Shown one piece after another: positions 48,012 through 54,861 of a stretch of DNA of 64,000 nt. The DNA lies in NCBI GenBank assembly GCA_015067525.1, contig SVMH01000004.1, positions 20,289 through 84,288 on the forward strand, written 5' to 3'. Position numbers and translations under genes: made by a program. The notes beneath the pieces are model-generated. The model was not told the DNA's origin. It made no database searches and saw nothing but the letters and a program-made list of their open reading frames with translations. The DNA is from Oscillospiraceae bacterium. Lineage in GTDB: Bacteria; Bacillota; Clostridia; Oscillospirales; Oscillospiraceae. The first letter of the stretch is position 1; every line of letters begins with the position of its first letter.

Positions 48012-49112
48012 ATGGACAACAGGAAAGATATCCTCATGGGCTGGGAGGAGACAGGCAAGAAGGAGAATGCTTTTTCCAAGGAAAGCGACTTTGAGAGCGA
48101 CAATAACGCGCATTTGATCTCGGCAATCGATACGGCTGCCGCGCTGAAGGAACTGCTGGCCGTTTCCGAATCGCCGGAACTGCAGGAGGAACTGCGGACG
48201 ACGCCGGGATCCCAAATTGCCGCCCTTCCGAAGGAGAAGCAGTCGGACCTGGCTTTGGCCGGTATCAGCCTGCTGAGAAAACAGATGGACAACGCGGAGA
48301 AGGACCCGGACGCAGCTGCGGCCACCGCGGAGAAGATGCTCTACCTGGCAGACAGCGCCTACTTCCGCTGGGCGGCGGTGGAAAAACTGATCGTTGTGGC
48401 ATCCAAAAAGAAACTGACCAAAGTCGTCAAGGCCACGGGCACCCGCTCGCTGGAGGGCTTCTGCGGCCAGCTGCGCGGCGAGGTCGACGGCGTGCGCAGC
48501 CGCGCCAGCGCCCTGCCTGAGATCGGCAGCCGCGGCAAACGCACAGCCATGCTGGTGCTCGCGGTGCTCATGGTGGCGGCAGCGGCAATGGTGTTACTGA
48601 ATCCCACCGTTTCCGGCTGGTTTACGGACGAATCGGTGAAGGATTTCGCCGTTGCCGTGTGTGCCATTCTGGTGATCGCCGCCTTTTTCCTGGCGGGCCT
48701 TTGGGGCTCTGTGGCCGTGTTGGTGGTCATGGCACTGCTGATGGCGGGCGCAGAGGCCATTATGCCGCTGGCCCTGTTCGGCAAGTTGCTGGTGCTGCTG
48801 GTGCTGGCCATCGTGGCCATTCTGGCGCTGCGCAGCTTCCTGAAGGAGAGCAGCAAGCTGACGGCCGCGGTGCGTGCGCGCCGCGCCTCCCAGATCGCGG
48901 CTCTGCGCACGGAGGAAAAACAGATCCGCGCCTACGGCGAAAAGCTGCTGGAGCAGATGGACGCCTACCTGAAAGAGGACGAGGCAGAACAGGATTCCCG
49001 CAGTGACGAGCTCCGCGAACACCACGAAGATATCCGCGAATATGCCAAGCAGCACCGCTCCATGCTCAAAGATGAGCTGAACCGCCTGAACGGTGTGGTG
49101 CCTGCCGAATAA
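48012..49112 (+). CDS. Unknown membrane protein downstream of lepA
   Basis: A 366-residue protein. Residues 1-180 are soluble, acidic then basic, and helical. Four membrane segments lie between about 182 and 290 (AMLVLAVLMVAAAAMVLL, VCAILVIAAFFLAGLW, VLVVMALLMAGAEAIM, LLVLLVLAIVAILAL). The last 70 residues form a charged coiled coil (EEKQIRAYGEKLLEQMDAYLK). No family is recognised. GGGAGAG precedes ATG 48012; the track start 47985 is just after the lepA stop. It is probably in the lepA transcript. Confidence 0.78.
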   Translation: MDNRKDILMGWEETGKKENAFSKESDFESDNNAHLISAIDTAAALKELLAVSESPELQEELRTTPGSQIAALPKEKQSDLALAGISLLRKQMDNAEKDPDAAAATAEKMLYLADSAYFRWAAVEKLIVVASKKKLTKVVKATGTRSLEGFCGQLRGEVDGVRSRASALPEIGSRGKRTAMLVLAVLMVAAAAMVLLNPTVSGWFTDESVKDFAVAVCAILVIAAFFLAGLWGSVAVLVVMALLMAGAEAIMPLALFGKLLVLLVLAIVAILALRSFLKESSKLTAAVRARRASQIAALRTEEKQIRAYGEKLLEQMDAYLKEDEAEQDSRSDELREHHEDIREYAKQHRSMLKDELNRLNGVVPAE

Positions 49113-49117
49113 AAATA

Positions 49118-49150
49118 ACCCGCGAGGAGAACTTCCTCGCGGGTTTCTTT
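49118..49150. terminator. Bidirectional terminator
   Basis: AACCCGCGAGGA-GAAC-TTCCTCGCGGGTT between convergent genes. Confidence 0.88.
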
Positions 49151-50120
49151 ATTGTACGCTGAATTGATACACCATCCGGTGGCGGTATACCTCTCCTGCC
49201 CGCAGGATCGGTGAGGGGAAGTGCTCGTGATGCACGGCGTCGGGCCAGAACTGAGTTTCAAGGCACACGGCGTGGTTTTTGCCGTATACGGCGCCGACCT
49301 TTCCCTGCCGCTGCGTCAAAAAGCCGGCGGTGTAGATCTGCAGACCCGGGAGGGTGGTCTGGGTATCCATGCAGATGCCGCTTGCAGGGCAGTACAGCCG
49401 GGCGGCGTCTGCGCCGCTGAGGCAGAAGTTGTGGTCATAGCCGCCGTATTCCGCCAGCTCCGCCGCACCCAGCCGCTCGCCCAATACCGCACCCAGCCGC
49501 AGATCCATCACGGTGCCGTCCACACAGAGAACCTCACCGGTGGGGATGGTGCCCGGGCCACAGGGTGTGTAGCTGTCGGCGTTAACGCGCAGGGTGTGGC
49601 CTGCCACGCTGCCGCTCCCCTGCCCGCCCAAATTGAAATAGGCGTGGTTGGTGAGATTGCAGATGGTATCGCGGTCACTTTTTGCCTCGTAGTCGATGGT
49701 CAGCGCGCCGCCTGAAAGAGTATAGGTTACCGCCACCTCCAGTGTGCCCGGGAAGCCGTCCTCTCCGTCGGGAGACTCCGTGCGCAGCGTGACGCAATTC
49801 TCCGCTGTTTGTTCCCAACTCCACACTTTCTGATGCAGGCCGTTGGGGCCGCTGTGGAGCTGGTTGGCGCCCTCGTTGGCCGTCAGGGGATAGGTCACGC
49901 CATCCAGCGCAAAGGATGCGCCGGCGATGCGGTTGGCGTGGCGGCCCACCGTGGCGCCCAGATAGCCGTCGTGCCGCTGATAGTCGGTAAGGCTCTCATA
50001 GCCCAGCACCACATCCCTCACCGTGCCGCTGCGGTCGGGAACAAAGAGACTTTGCAGCGTGGCGCCGTAGGGCAGGATGTGGGCCTCGTATACCCCGTGG
50101 CGAAGGATGATCTTTTCCAT
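49149..50120 (-). CDS. galM: Aldose 1-epimerase (galactose mutarotase)
   Basis: Interconverts alpha and beta anomers of aldoses before the Leloir pathway. The 323-residue beta-sandwich protein has the family's GRHANRI near residue 61, NLTNHAYFNLGG with the catalytic His near 158, and GYDHNF near 233; the catalytic Glu is in AVCLETQFWPD near 290. CGGAGG lies 9 bases before the start. It stands alone with its own promoter; no gal genes are close. Confidence 0.94.
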   Translation of the reverse strand: MEKIILRHGVYEAHILPYGATLQSLFVPDRSGTVRDVVLGYESLTDYQRHDGYLGATVGRHANRIAGASFALDGVTYPLTANEGANQLHSGPNGLHQKVWSWEQTAENCVTLRTESPDGEDGFPGTLEVAVTYTLSGGALTIDYEAKSDRDTICNLTNHAYFNLGGQGSGSVAGHTLRVNADSYTPCGPGTIPTGEVLCVDGTVMDLRLGAVLGERLGAAELAEYGGYDHNFCLSGADAARLYCPASGICMDTQTTLPGLQIYTAGFLTQRQGKVGAVYGKNHAVCLETQFWPDAVHHEHFPSPILRAGEVYRHRMVYQFSVQ

Positions 50121-50150
50121 ATCAGCACCTCCGTGTGCGTTTCTGCGCCT

Positions 50151-50179
50151 ATTTTAGCACGGCCGTCGCACAGAAACAA
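50151..50179 (-). promoter_or_regulatory. galM promoter
   Basis: Minus-strand TTGTTT (50179-50174), 17-bp spacer, TAAAAT (50156-50151). Confidence 0.55.
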
Positions 50180-50192
50180 CAGGCAAAAGCCG

Positions 50193-50222
50193 TTGACAGG
50201 GCAAGGGGGAGCGTGGTAAGAT
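50193..50222 (+). promoter_or_regulatory. Promoter of the aminotransferase operon
   Basis: TTGACA (50193-50198), 18-bp spacer, TAAGAT (50217-50222). Confidence 0.65.
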
Positions 50223-50228
50223 GAATGC

Positions 50229-50375
50229 AACAAAATATTTCACCTTCCCCATCACCGGGTGGGGGCAAAAAGGGCGTCCAAAACCTTGCCGTAGGTCCGG
50301 CATACCGCAGGTATGCTATAAGGTGGGGTTTTGGATGCCTTTTTTCTTCAAGGTGAAGCACGAGGAGGAACAACC
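50229..50375 (+). promoter_or_regulatory. Structured leader with internal terminator, candidate riboregulator
   Basis: Three paired elements are visible: UUCACCUU (50239-50246) with AAGGUGAA (50350-50357) enclosing the rest; a hairpin CCCCAUC-ACCG-GGUGGGG (50247-50264); and a 13-bp stem GGCGUCCAAAACC/GGUUUUGGAUGCC (50273-50285 with 50327-50339) followed by UUUUUU, an intrinsic terminator. Inside the last is a small hairpin GCAUACC-GCA-GGUAUGC. The ribosome site follows directly after the outer stem. I do not recognise a riboswitch class; a mobile palindromic repeat is the main alternative. Confidence 0.5.
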
Positions 50376-51512
50376 ATGTATATCAAACCTTTTGCCGTGG
50401 AAGAGTGGATGAACGAGTATGAGGACAACGCCCGCTATAACATTGCCGAGACCTGCGTGGACTCTGTCAGCGTGGACGAGCTGTTCGAACTGGTGGGCGA
50501 GGATAAGGAGGCCTTTCTCAAGGACATCTGTGCCCGCCGCCTGACCTACGGCCATATTTTCGGCGCGCCGGAGTTCAAGAAGGGCGTGGCGTCCCTGTAC
50601 CGCACTGTCGCTCCCGAGGAGATCATCACCACCCACGGCGCCGCCGGCGCCAGCCACCATGTGTTCTACTCGCTGGTGGAGCCGGGCGACCGGGTGGTCA
50701 GCATCATGCCCACCTATCAGCAGCTCTATTCCATCCCTGAAAGCTACGGCGCCGACCTGCACCTGCTGCACCTGAAGCAGGAGAATGACTATCTGCCCGA
50801 TCTTTCCGAACTGCGCGCGCTGGTAACGCCGGATACCAAGCTCATCTGCATCAATAACCCCAACAACCCCACCGGCGCACTGATGAGCGGCGAGCTGCTG
50901 CGCGCCATTGTGGACATCGCCCGCGAGGCGGACGCCTACGTGCTGTGCGATGAGGTCTACCGCCACCTGACCCAGAGCGACGAGTGGAGCGAGTCTATCG
51001 TGGATCTCTATGAAAAGGGTATCTCCCTTGGCAGTATGTCCAAGGTGTTCTCTCTGGCGGGCCTGCGTCTGGGCTGGGTGACCACCCACGACAAGGCGGC
51101 GCTGGCATCCATGACTTCCCACCGCGACTATAACCACATCAGCTGCGGCCTCTTTGATGAGGCGCTGGCGGCGGTCGCTCTGCGCCATAAGGATAAGCTA
51201 CTGCAGCGCAATCAGGGCATCGTGCGGGCCAATCTGGCCATTCTGGATGCTTGGGTGCGCAGCCAGCCCCATGTGCGCTACACCAAGCCCCAGGCCGGCA
51301 CCACCGCGCTGGTGTATTATGATTATGACATTCCCTCCCGCCAGCTTTGTATCGATATGTATCACAAGACCGGCGCCTTTGTCACGCCCGGTGACTGCTT
51401 TGAGCAGGGCCGCAGTATGCGCATCGGCTACGCCTGCGACGCACAGGTGCTGCGCGACGGACTGAAGGCCATCGACGAATATTTTGCCATGCTGGACGGG
51501 GAGGCAAAGTAA
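50376..51512 (+). CDS. PLP-dependent class I/II aminotransferase
   Basis: A 378-residue fold-type I aminotransferase. The conserved NNPNNPTGA is near residue 163, the Asp-Glu of the cofactor site in YVLCDEVYR near 193, and the PLP lysine in SLGSMSKVFSLAGLRLGW near 224. The substrate is unknown; the sequence starts with an unusual YIKPFAVEEWMNEYE segment. GAGGAGG precedes ATG 50376; the track start at 50331 lies in the leader. It ends one base before an ornithine cyclodeaminase-like gene, so the two probably act in one amino-acid pathway. Confidence 0.9.
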   Translation: MYIKPFAVEEWMNEYEDNARYNIAETCVDSVSVDELFELVGEDKEAFLKDICARRLTYGHIFGAPEFKKGVASLYRTVAPEEIITTHGAAGASHHVFYSLVEPGDRVVSIMPTYQQLYSIPESYGADLHLLHLKQENDYLPDLSELRALVTPDTKLICINNPNNPTGALMSGELLRAIVDIAREADAYVLCDEVYRHLTQSDEWSESIVDLYEKGISLGSMSKVFSLAGLRLGWVTTHDKAALASMTSHRDYNHISCGLFDEALAAVALRHKDKLLQRNQGIVRANLAILDAWVRSQPHVRYTKPQAGTTALVYYDYDIPSRQLCIDMYHKTGAFVTPGDCFEQGRSMRIGYACDAQVLRDGLKAIDEYFAMLDGEAK

Positions 51513-51513
51513 T

Positions 51514-52530
51514 ATGAGCCGCATTCGCATCATCAGCGCCGCTGACGTCAAGGCGCTCTTTACGCTGCCCATGGCCATCGAGGCGGTGGAGCGGGCATAC
51601 CTCCAGAAGCACACGAAGCAGGGCGGCGTGTGGCCGCTGGTGTTCCACGAATTTGACCCCGGCCACGCCGATCTGGACATCAAGTCCGGCAACCTGGACG
51701 CCGAGGGTATCTTCGGCTTGAAGCTGGTCAGCTGGTTCGGCGCCAATCCCGACAAGGGCCTGCCTGCCCTGTACGGCACCAGCCTCATCTGCGATCTGGC
51801 CACCGGCACGCCCAAGGCGCTTCTGAACGCCGGCCCGGTCACCGACCTGCGCACCGGCGCAGCCGGCGCCATCGGCGCCAAGTATCTGGCCCGCAAGGAC
51901 AGTCGTGAACTGGTGATGGTGGGCTGCGGCGAGCTGAGTCCCTACCTCGTGGCGGCCACGCTGCTGGCGCTGCCGCAGCTGCGGCGCGTCACGCTGGTCA
52001 ATCCCCACCATCCGGAAAAGGCGATGCAGAAGCTGAGCGCCGTTACAGAGAAGGTACAGGCGCTGCTGGCTGCCTCCGGCACCGTCTGTCAGGCCACGCT
52101 GCAGGCGGAAACGGATGTGGAAGCCGCCGTCCGTCAGGCGGACGTCATTCTCACCGCGACCCAGTCCCGCGCGCCGCTGATCCGCCGCCAGTGGGTCAAG
52201 CCCGGCACCCATATCAGCTGTGTGGGCGCGGATATGTCCGGCAAGCAGGAGATCGACGAGGCCATTCTGGCCGATGGGCGCGTTTTTGGTGACGATGCGG
52301 ACCAGTGCTTCAGCGTGGGCGAGTGCGAAACCGCCGCCAAGCTGGGTCTGCTGCCGGCGCTTTGTGCCGAAATCGGCGCCGTCATCGCGGGCGAGGCACC
52401 CGGCCGCACCGACGAGCAGGAGATCACCGTCTTTGACTCCACCGGTATTGCCCTGCAGGATCTGGCCAGCGCTGCCGTCATCCTTCGGAAGGCGGAGGCA
52501 GAAGGTGTTGGTCTGGTAACGGAACTGTAA
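51514..52530 (+). CDS. Ornithine cyclodeaminase/mu-crystallin family protein
   Basis: A 338-residue NAD(P)-binding protein of the OCD family, whose members deaminate ornithine to proline or reduce cyclic imino acids. The active-site Lys is likely in GLKLVSWFG near residue 70; the Rossmann motif is VMVGCGELSPYLV near 139 (an E-L-S variant of GxGxxA), and CVGADMSGKQEID near 243 is a family signature. The start overlaps no site of its own other than GGGGAGG within the end of the upstream gene; the two are translationally linked. A terminator follows. Confidence 0.9.
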   Translation: MSRIRIISAADVKALFTLPMAIEAVERAYLQKHTKQGGVWPLVFHEFDPGHADLDIKSGNLDAEGIFGLKLVSWFGANPDKGLPALYGTSLICDLATGTPKALLNAGPVTDLRTGAAGAIGAKYLARKDSRELVMVGCGELSPYLVAATLLALPQLRRVTLVNPHHPEKAMQKLSAVTEKVQALLAASGTVCQATLQAETDVEAAVRQADVILTATQSRAPLIRRQWVKPGTHISCVGADMSGKQEIDEAILADGRVFGDDADQCFSVGECETAAKLGLLPALCAEIGAVIAGEAPGRTDEQEITVFDSTGIALQDLASAAVILRKAEAEGVGLVTEL

Positions 52531-52533
52531 AAG

Positions 52534-52564
52534 AAAAAGGACACGCTTCCGCGTGTCCTTTTTT
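52534..52564. terminator. Bidirectional terminator
   Basis: AAAAAGGACACGC-TTCC-GCGTGTCCTTTTT between convergent genes. Confidence 0.9.
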
Positions 52565-52567
52565 GCG

Positions 52568-53896
52568 TCAATAGCCGTATTTTTTCCGCATTCCCGCGAG
52601 AAAAGCTACTGTCAGCCCTGCCGCGGCCAGCTCCGCTGCCACCACGGAAATCCACACGCCGTCGATCTCCCAGATCAGGGGCAGCAGCAAAACGGCAGCG
52701 ATCTGGAACACCAGCGTGCGCAGAAAGGAAATGATGGCCGATACCAGACCGTTGTTGAGGGCGGTGAAAAAGCCGGAGCCGTAAATGGCAAGGCCGGAGA
52801 AGAGGAAGGAAAAGGAGAAGATGGTAAAGCCCCGCAGCGTCAGCGCCAGCAGGATTTCGTCGTAGCCCACAAAAATGAGGGAGAAGGGGCGGGCCAACAG
52901 CTCGCCTGTGATGGCCATAGCCACCGAACAGATGCCGATGATAACCAGACTTTTTTTCAGGACGTTATGCAGTTCGTCCCGGTTTTCTGCGCCGAAGTGG
53001 TAGCTGATGATGGGCGCGGTGCCGATGGAGTAGCCGATAAAGGCGGAAATGAACACAAAGGAGACATACATCATCACGCCGTAGGCTGCCACGCCGTCCT
53101 CGCCGGCGTAGCGCATCAGCTGCATGTTGTAGAGCATGCTCACCAGCGACATGGACAGGTTGCTCATCAGCTCCGACGAGCCGTTGGCGCAGGTTTTCCA
53201 CAGGGCGTGGGCGTCAAAGGAGAAGCGCCGCAGGCGCAGTAGACTGGTGTTGGGGCGGGAGAAGTAGAGCAGCGGCACAAGGCCGCCCACCACTTGGCTG
53301 AGAGCCGTGGCCAGCGCCGCACCTACCAGACCCAGAGGAAATACCGCCACCAGCAGTGCGTCCAGCACCATGTTGGTGATGCCGGAGGCCACCGTGACCC
53401 ACAGGCCCAGCTGCGGCTTTTCGGCGGTGATGAAAAAGCTCTGGAACTCCATCTGCAGCATGAAGGCGGTGATGGCCAGCAGAATGATGCGGCCGTAGAC
53501 CACGCAGCCCTCCAAAAGCTCGCCCTCCGCGCCCAGTGCGGCGGCGATGGGGCGCACAAATAGAATGCCCAGCGCGGCGATCACCACACCGGTGACGGCG
53601 GAAAGGAAAATCAGCATGGAGAACAGCTGCTGCGCCTTCTCCATGCGGCCCATGCCCATGGTCTTGGCGATGAGCGCGCTGCCGCCGGTGCCGAACATGA
53701 AGCCGAAGGCGCCCAGGATCATCAAAAAGGGATAGATGAGATTCACGGCGGCAAAGGGTGTCTTGCCCACGAAGTTGGAAACGAAAAAGCCGTCCACCAC
53801 GCCGTAGATGGAGGTGAAGATCATCATGCCGATAGACGGCAGCGTGAAGTGCAGCAGCTTTTGATACGTAAAGTGGTCGGATAGCTGGATGTTCAC
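52568..53896 (-). CDS. MATE-family efflux transporter (second copy)
   Basis: A 442-residue, twelve-segment MATE exporter of a different branch from the one at 13.6 kb. It starts with TYQKLLHFTLPSIGMMIFTSIYGVVDGFFVS and has GTGGSALIAKTMGMGR in the first loop and an internal repeat beginning near residue 230. The start is GTG 53896, with AGGAGG 9 bases upstream. A long structured leader with a terminator precedes it, which suggests induced expression, perhaps by a drug or metabolite it exports. Confidence 0.9.
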   Translation of the reverse strand: MNIQLSDHFTYQKLLHFTLPSIGMMIFTSIYGVVDGFFVSNFVGKTPFAAVNLIYPFLMILGAFGFMFGTGGSALIAKTMGMGRMEKAQQLFSMLIFLSAVTGVVIAALGILFVRPIAAALGAEGELLEGCVVYGRIILLAITAFMLQMEFQSFFITAEKPQLGLWVTVASGITNMVLDALLVAVFPLGLVGAALATALSQVVGGLVPLLYFSRPNTSLLRLRRFSFDAHALWKTCANGSSELMSNLSMSLVSMLYNMQLMRYAGEDGVAAYGVMMYVSFVFISAFIGYSIGTAPIISYHFGAENRDELHNVLKKSLVIIGICSVAMAITGELLARPFSLIFVGYDEILLALTLRGFTIFSFSFLFSGLAIYGSGFFTALNNGLVSAIISFLRTLVFQIAAVLLLPLIWEIDGVWISVVAAELAAAGLTVAFLAGMRKKYGY

Positions 53897-54018
53897 ACCA
53901 AAACACCTCCTGCGTCAAAAGAAAAGCGCCGGATAAGAAACGGCGCAAAGAGAGGATGCCTTATCCGGCACAGGCCATACGTGCCCCGCGCCCTCCGGCA
54001 AACATCCTTGTGCGGCAT
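53893..54018 (-). CDS. Possible upstream ORF in the MATE leader
   Basis: A 41-codon minus-strand frame from ATG 54018 (MPHKDVCRRARGTYG...) to a TGA (53895-53893) that overlaps the MATE GTG start. It would couple its translation to the transporter. No good ribosome site is seen, and the frame runs through the terminator hairpin, so it may be chance. A second short frame (ATG TTT GCC ... GGA TAA, 14 codons) overlaps it. Confidence 0.25.
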   Translation of the reverse strand: MPHKDVCRRARGTYGLCRIRHPLFAPFLIRRFSFDAGGVLV

Positions 54019-54062
54019 CTTATCCGGCGCTGCAATTACGATTGGCAGCTCCTCCGATGAGC
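53921..54062 (-). promoter_or_regulatory. Attenuator-like leader of the second MATE gene
   Basis: On the minus strand, GCGCCGGAUAAGA (54030-54018) is perfectly complementary over 13 bases to UCUUAUCCGGCGC (53938-53926), the 3' side of a terminator. The terminator itself is GCGCCG/CGGCGC (53946-53941 with 53931-53926) plus UUUUCUUUU. The two foldings exclude each other. Between them is a structured segment with GGAUG/CAUCC and GGCAC/GUGCC stems. No known class is recognised. Confidence 0.6.
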
Positions 54063-54068
54063 AAGTCT

Positions 54069-54096
54069 ATTATAGCAGATTCCAAAGGAAAAGCAA
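54069..54096 (-). promoter_or_regulatory. Promoter of the MATE leader
   Basis: Minus-strand TTGCTT (54096-54091), 16-bp spacer, TATAAT (54074-54069). It overlaps the 3' end of spoVAC. Confidence 0.7.
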
Positions 54097-54513
54097 TACC
54101 CCATACACCACGCTGGCCACGGTGCCGAACACGATGACCGGCCCCGCCACCACGAACATCCTGGCCGCCATACCGGTGACGATGCCCTCGGCCTTAAAGT
54201 CGATGGCCGGTGACGCCACCGCGTTGGCAAAGCCGGTGATGGGCACCAGCGTACCGGCGCCGCCGAAGCGGCCGATCTTGTTGTAGAGATTCAGACCCGT
54301 CAGCAGCACCGAGAGGAACACCAGCGATACCGATGTCCTGGTGCCGGCGCTTTCTTTGTCCAGACCTGCCGCCGTCCACAGCTCCATGATCCCCTGTCCC
54401 AGCGTGCAGATGGCCCCGCCGATGAGGAAGGCCAAAGCCGTATCCTTCACGATGGGGGATTTTTTCGCCTTTTTCGCCACATAATCCTGATATTCCTTGG
54501 GCGTCATGTCCAT
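54070..54513 (-). CDS. spoVAC: Stage V sporulation protein AC
   Basis: A membrane protein of the SpoVA complex, which moves dipicolinic acid into the forespore and releases it at germination. The 147 residues hold four to five membrane segments; LAFLIGGAICTLGQGI, GGAGTLVPITGFANA and SPAIDFKAEGIVTGM are hallmarks of SpoVAC. Start ATG 54513 is favoured over GTG 54522 by the spacing of GAAAGGA. No spoVAD or spoVAE follows, which is unusual, since the genes normally form an operon. It supports a spore-forming host. Confidence 0.92.
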   Translation of the reverse strand: MDMTPKEYQDYVAKKAKKSPIVKDTALAFLIGGAICTLGQGIMELWTAAGLDKESAGTRTSVSLVFLSVLLTGLNLYNKIGRFGGAGTLVPITGFANAVASPAIDFKAEGIVTGMAARMFVVAGPVIVFGTVASVVYGVLLFLWNLL

Positions 54514-54568
54514 TTGCAGCACATCCTTTCTTTCCTATCCTTTCCCGTTTGGGGAAAAACATACATGC

Positions 54569-54597
54569 TTGTCAAATGCAGAGAAAAAAGCTATACT
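54569..54597 (+). promoter_or_regulatory. Promoter of the ferredoxin-hemW pair
   Basis: TTGTCA (54569-54574), 17-bp spacer, TATACT (54592-54597). Confidence 0.75.
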
Positions 54598-54627
54598 GAT
54601 AAAAAGACTGATAAAGGAGGCGCAGCT

Positions 54628-54861
54628 ATGTCGGATCAGTACCGTCCTTTTGGCCGCAAGGCCCGTTCGCTGGCCTATATCGACCACGACTGGTGCATCG
54701 GCTGCGGCTATTGCGCCATGTTCTGCATCACCAAGTGCATCTATCAGCAGCCGGACGGCTTCTGGACGGTGGATCAGGAGCACTGCATCGGCTGCCGCTC
54801 CTGCAAGGTCAACTGCTTCATGGGCGCGGTCACCATGCTGCCGCCGAAACAGGAGGACTGA
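54628..54861 (+). CDS. Small 2[4Fe-4S] ferredoxin-like protein
   Basis: A 77-residue protein with two four-cysteine cluster motifs, CIGCGYCAMFC near residue 21 and CIGCRSCKVNC near 50. The first ends in CITKC, giving an extra cysteine. The N-terminus is basic and has no signal. AAAGGAGG precedes ATG 54628; the track start 54514 lies in the spoVAC region. Its stop TGA directly abuts the hemW ATG, so the two are translationally coupled. It may supply electrons for HemW's radical SAM chemistry, but this is inference. Confidence 0.88.
   Translation: MSDQYRPFGRKARSLAYIDHDWCIGCGYCAMFCITKCIYQQPDGFWTVDQEHCIGCRSCKVNCFMGAVTMLPPKQED

Noticed and set aside
45975-48215. 746-codon minus-strand frame opposite lepA
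   Set aside because: Antisense shadow of lepA.
50281-50340. THF, preQ1, ZTP, glutamine or fluoride riboswitch in the aminotransferase leader
   Set aside because: Compared from memory with the consensus motifs of these classes; none of the invariant segments match.
50221-50412. 63-codon ORF in the aminotransferase leader
   Set aside because: It runs through the paired leader segments and overlaps the aminotransferase start out of frame; no ribosome site.
53214-53948. 244-codon frame overlapping the second MATE gene
   Set aside because: Alternative frame of the MATE gene, rich in Arg and His; no domain.
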